From Paraspadella gotoi (Eukaryota > Chaetognatha), in assembly GCA_051294375.1 (NCBI GenBank), contig CM119270.1:9239530-9303529 (forward strand): a stretch of 64,000 bases of DNA, given 5' to 3'. Position numbers and translations under genes: made by a program. Within the stretch, counting starts at the first letter, position 1; every line of letters begins with the position of its first letter. Positions 54,715 through 64,000 of this stretch are shown here, piece after piece. The notes below the pieces were generated by a model. That model saw nothing but the letters and a program-made list of their open reading frames with translations. It was not told the DNA's origin and made no database searches.

Positions 54715-55118
54715 CTCACCGATGTTATGAAATGAGGTCCGTTAGAACCGAAAGAGTTTTCAGACTTGAATTTTCGATTATCGTCCGTTGGCCGAAGCGG
54801 GGGAGTAAAAGCGGGATGAAAACGAAGACGACGACGATGGCGAAGAATAAAAAGAGGATAAAGACGACCGCGAATGAGAAAAGGATGACGACGTTCCGCT
54901 GGGAACTGTGTCATGAACGCGCCGGCTGGACATTTTGAGTTTTTTTCCTTTTCCCCCCTTTTTTTCAAAGACGAATGAAACGCAAATAATGCGATGAGCC
55001 GAGACCGTGCGTGTTTTTTGTGCCGTATTTTATTTTAAGAGATTTTTTGCCAATTGATTAAACTATTACAGTATTTATGACCATTGATATATCATCGTGA
55101 GCAATTTTTCCCGGAGGA

Positions 55119-55584
55119 NNNNNNNNNNNNNNNNNNNNNNNNNNNNNNNNNNNNNNNNNNNNNNNNNNNNNNNNNNNNNNNNNNNNNNNNNNNNNNNNNN
55201 NNNNNNNNNNNNNNNNNNNNNNNNNNNNNNNNNNNNNNNNNNNNNNNNNNNNNNNNNNNNNNNNNNNNNNNNNNNNNNNNNNNNNNNNNNNNNNNNNNNN
55301 NNNNNNNNNNNNNNNNNNNNNNNNNNNNNNNNNNNNNNNNNNNNNNNNNNNNNNNNNNNNNNNNNNNNNNNNNNNNNNNNNNNNNNNNNNNNNNNNNNNN
55401 NNNNNNNNNNNNNNNNNNNNNNNNNNNNNNNNNNNNNNNNNNNNNNNNNNNNNNNNNNNNNNNNNNNNNNNNNNNNNNNNNNNNNNNNNNNNNNNNNNNN
55501 NNNNNNNNNNNNNNNNNNNNNNNNNNNNNNNNNNNNNNNNNNNNNNNNNNNNNNNNNNNNNNNNNNNNNNNNNNNNNNNNNNNN
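55119..55584. other. Assembly gap (466 N) ending in a GA repeat
   Basis: The N run is followed directly by (GA)n (55585-55610). Confidence 0.97.
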
Positions 55585-57900
55585 GAGAGAGAGAGAGAGA
55601 GAGAGAGAGAAAGTACCAGGAAGAGCAATGACGGAAGATAAGAAGAGCTTTCGGAAAGTAAAGGAGGAGGAAGAGAGAGTCAGAGGATGACTACAAGAGA
55701 AGAAGAGATTGGAGGGAAAACCTTGAGAGACACAAAGATGACTGCTTCACCTCATCTACATCCCCCCCACCCCCACCCTTCCACCTAAAATGTGGCGGCG
55801 TTAGTGGACGAGAGAAGGGTTGGCGTGGGTCTGGGCTAGTTTAAAGATCTGACAATGATGAAAAGCTTTGACTGCAATGATAAGCCAAGGGGCAATGCAC
55901 AGTTTATTTACTGTTTTAAAACTGAGTTTATTTACGCGTAAACTACACGATTCAGTTTTACGCATTTTTTAAAAATTTTTAAAAATTCCGACAATAAATT
56001 GTATTAGCTCCAATCTTATGAATCTATGTAGTTATTTTAGTAATTGTACATTTTAATTAGAATTGAAAATACTTTGTGCCGTGACATTTTGTTTCATGTC
56101 GAGTTTTCGACTTCCTCCTCCAGACGTCGAAATTGAATAATGAAAACTGATGTAATGAACAAAAGACAAGCAGACACTGGTCTGGTAGATTTAAGTTTTA
56201 CTTAAACAATTTTCCAAAAATTGTGAACATGGGACTCGTCTGACGAAAACGACGTAAACTGATCTGGTTGTAGTTCTCAAATCCATGCAAAATTAAAAGC
56301 GGTAACCGAAATATTCCGTTGAGCAAGTGGATCGGACTCGGGTGTTATAAAATTAGGCTTCGAAAAAAAAATAAACATTTAGCGATCAAAGATCACAAGG
56401 TACAAAGCTGGTGTCTGCTTAGTGGTAAGTTTCTCCGCACCCTTAAGGCTGACTTTTGACCTTTTTCACGTCTGAGAAAAAGAAAGAGTTTAAGAGCAAG
56501 CACCCTTCTGCCCCTCCCCCCTCCACTAGAGGTAGCCGACCAAATTCAAATTTTAATGGGAACGAGCATTAAACTATCCATTATATTATTACATTATTGT
56601 ATGTTAAATATTTTTTTACCAAAAATGTTCCGAAACCATGCGAATAATTTCTCCTACATTAAATATTATTTTATTGCTATATAATGTCAAAAAATCTTTT
56701 TTGGATATTTTAAGTTTTTTTAATTGATTCTGATAGAGCTTAAAAAGTTAAGCAAAAAATATATTACAACTTTTTAAAATTTTTGTTGTTTTATTACTAA
56801 AAATTAGTAAAAACTGCTAAAAATCATCGGGATGATGGATGATGATGATGATTTTTTAAGGTTTTTCTTCCAATTTAAACCCACTTATCATCCAAAATAT
56901 TGAAAAAAGAATTTATACTTTGTGTAATGATAACTTTTTCATTAAGCTATTGAATCTGCTTTTAAAAATAAAAAATTCAAAAAAAATTTTTGTACATTTC
57001 CTATCTATAAATAAATATAAAAAATTAATTACTAATGCTTCTTGCCATTTTAGAAAATTTGCTCCATTGAAAGTTTTTCAGAAATGTATGAAGTTTCATT
57101 TGGAAAGGTTCCCAAATCAAACTTCTGACCCACCCATTGACGAAGTTTGAGCCTTCTACCTCCACCCCCCCCCTTCGACTCTCTCACTTTTTCAGCTGAG
57201 GAATCGAATCGGCTTCTCGAATGACTTTTCTTCTTCTATTCCCCGCCTTGACTTCTTACTCTTTCGGACTTAACCTCTCTGCCCATTTCTCTTTTCTGTC
57301 ATTCTTCTCACTTTTCCTTCATTTCAACGACTTATTCCTTTTCCTTATTCCTTTTAATTTTATTGATTACTTAACGAATTAAATAGTTTCTTCTTTCACG
57401 TCTCTTAACCCCTCTTTACTTCTCACTCCACTTCACTTCTCTTGGCTTTCAACCCCTGCCTTGAACCCAGTCAAGATTTTTTTTCTCCGTCCGGCTTCGC
57501 TCGCGGCTTCGGCGTGACAAGCCTCAACGACGATGACGACGACAGAGACGACGATGACGACGACAAGAAAAAGGGCCGGCCTTTGGTGAAGAGGGCCTGA
57601 CGAGGTTGCAGGGGTCCTCGTTTCGGTTATTCTTTTGTACTAATTAAAATTTAAACTAATTATAAATTAATGAATAAAGATCGTAAAACAAAAAAAGAAG
57701 GAAATAATTAATTCCTGTCGATATTGACATTAACTACAGCCTACTTGGGAAAGAGAACTGTACAAAAAGACCTTGAATGTGCTCCTTACAGTAACCCAAC
57801 TGTATATTTGATTAAGATTGAAAGGGCAGCCTGCCGGAGTTTCTGAAAATGGAAACCCCCTTGTCGATCCGTGTACCTTTAAAAACTCGTTCAGTTTCAT

Positions 57901-57963
57901 GAGCGATTCCTTTTCCCCCGAAATCAGCCAAGAAAGGAAATCTACAATTTCAGTTTCTGTTTG
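57901..57963 (+). promoter_or_regulatory. Probable 5' UTR exon end of MTHFR
   Basis: A strong donor (ctgtttg|gtaagtc) at 57963 precedes the acceptor at 58041. Joining them places about 25 nt of leader before the MTHFR ATG at 58067. The start of this exon is not visible. Confidence 0.45.
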
Positions 57964-58066
57964 GTAAGTCGGAAAAAAAAACTATTGAATAAAAATATTT
58001 CAACGTAAACTGCTAATGAATAAAAATATTTTTTTTGGCAGATTTCAATACAAGCCGTTCTCGACA

Positions 58067-62985
<4,919 letters not shown>

Positions 62986-64000
62986 GAAGTCATTGATGGA
63001 GTTGATGGAGAGACGAGGTGCTTGGGTGGTTGAGGGATGTTTCACGTGATCGGCGCGAAAGTCACGTCACTGGTCAATCAATCGCGCGACGGTGGTAACG
63101 TAGTTAGATCCGAAATTAAAAACTCCGAGTCACGTTTCGAAAGTTTTTAATTGTTACAACGACATCCATTAAAAGTTGAATCGAATTCCAACAATAATAT
63201 TATTAGTATTTCAACTTTTTTAGCTTAATGAGAAAATCTATTGTTCGGAGGGGAGAGGATGGAAGGGCGGGGGCTGAGACGCTTCTCTTTCTTGAAGCCT
63301 GTTCGCTAGTGCACGAACATAATTTTTAGTTCCAGCTTGACCGTGTGTTGATTTTGAATAACTGTTGTCTTTCTTGTTGCCGAATTATTTTTTAGTCGAA
63401 CTTTTTTGTCGTTCATTCTCTTCGTTTTGATATTGAACATCGAATTTCATTTGATTTTTTTTTCGTTTTAAATTTTGGTAGATTTGATCGTTAAATCGTT
63501 TGATCGTTAAAATTTTTAACTTATATTGCAAATGGTAATTGAGTTTCGATGTCTAGTTTGAACGGAGAATGAACCTCTATTCCATGTCATTTTATCTCGT
63601 GTTCCTTTTGTTAATGAAAATTCAATGCAAAAAGTTCCGTAAAATTTTAATTTAAGCACCCCTGAGTTAAGAGGAGTTTTCAGATATTGTATTGTGTACT
63701 ATGTAGTTAGATAGTAGGCAGCGACGATGTGGGTGTGAGAGAGAGTGTGTGTGTGAGTGAGTGAGTGAGATAGTGTGAGAGAGAGAGAGAGAGCGTTTTT
63801 GTTTTCATCTAAATTTTTTCTATGCTTATTTTTCATCCATTACTTCCTCACATCATTTTCCTCTTCCTTCTCTTCACACTCATTATACAATCAATGTAAC
63901 CATTACAAACGTCTCACGTGGAGAGATCTCCAAAGATCGCAAAAAGTCACAACAATAAGAAACGGATCCCCTCGTTTCCCTTTTTTTTATTTTCTGAATT
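62986..64000 (+). other. MTHFR 3' flank
   Basis: No further exon seen. A short GT/GA-rich patch lies at 63730-63796. The MTHFR 3' UTR probably ends in the first few hundred bases. Confidence 0.5.
63168..63173 (+). terminator. Candidate polyA signal of MTHFR
   Basis: ATTAAA about 185 nt beyond the stop; no AATAAA nearby. Position plausible, evidence weak. Confidence 0.35.

Noticed and set aside
54264-55690. Open frames spanning the N runs
   Set aside because: The frames are open only because N codons are not stops.
57510-57598. Acidic plus-strand C-terminus (GFARGFGVTSLN then Asp-rich, KKKGRPLVKRA)
   Set aside because: The same DNA gives a signal-peptide-like Val-rich frame on minus. The tract is a GAC/GAT repeat and no upstream exon was found on either strand.

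Overview
The window reads as nuclear DNA of an animal, most likely a protostome invertebrate. Its genes are split into many short exons by GT-AG introns, mostly 60-700 bp. Coding exons are GC-rich with C-ending codons, introns are AT-rich, and long (GA)n/(CT)n and (GAC/GTC)n tracts are everywhere. The gene set (TTLL11, SPATA6, ERICH3, an ERK-type MKP and MTHFR) is metazoan, and three of these point to a species with cilia or flagellated sperm. I cannot name the species. Gene calls were made by hand-splicing frames and comparing with remembered families; no search was run.

Layout: 1-311 (-) is the edge of an unidentified gene. 312-6,778 is gene-poor and holds a GGGGAAAA-type minisatellite. 6,779-13,390 (-) is a TTLL11-like tubulin polyglutamylase (11 core exons plus a possible cassette). 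16,115-24,341 (-) is SPATA6 (9 exons, 571 aa), with a 2.4-kb pyrimidine satellite in one intron. 25,624-39,416 (-) is ERICH3 (18 exons, about 1,002 aa). Its introns carry a 5.6-kb inverted-repeat element, a 0.6-kb palindromic element and a tRNA-Pro(CGG) on the opposite strand. 41,901-47,813 (-), possibly extending to 49,668, is a DUSP6/7/9-type MAP-kinase phosphatase. Its rhodanese/CH2 domain carries a roughly 200-residue insertion, and it appears fused in frame to very long disordered upstream exons. 50-57 kb is poorly resolved: two large assembly gaps and several hydrophobic exon-like segments on the minus strand. 58,067-62,985 (+) is a complete MTHFR gene (14 coding exons, 636 aa).

How the genes relate: TTLL11, SPATA6 and ERICH3 lie head to tail on one strand, and all three belong to cilium or flagellum biology (axonemal tubulin glutamylation, sperm neck assembly, ciliary acidic protein). 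The MKP (ERK inactivation) and MTHFR (5-methyl-THF supply) have unrelated roles.

Most unusual signals: GA microsatellites that start at 5' splice sites, with one intron carrying complementary (GA)n and (CT)n at its two ends; the expanded MKP; the inverted-repeat elements; and two conserved exons whose family sequence sits in a shifted frame.
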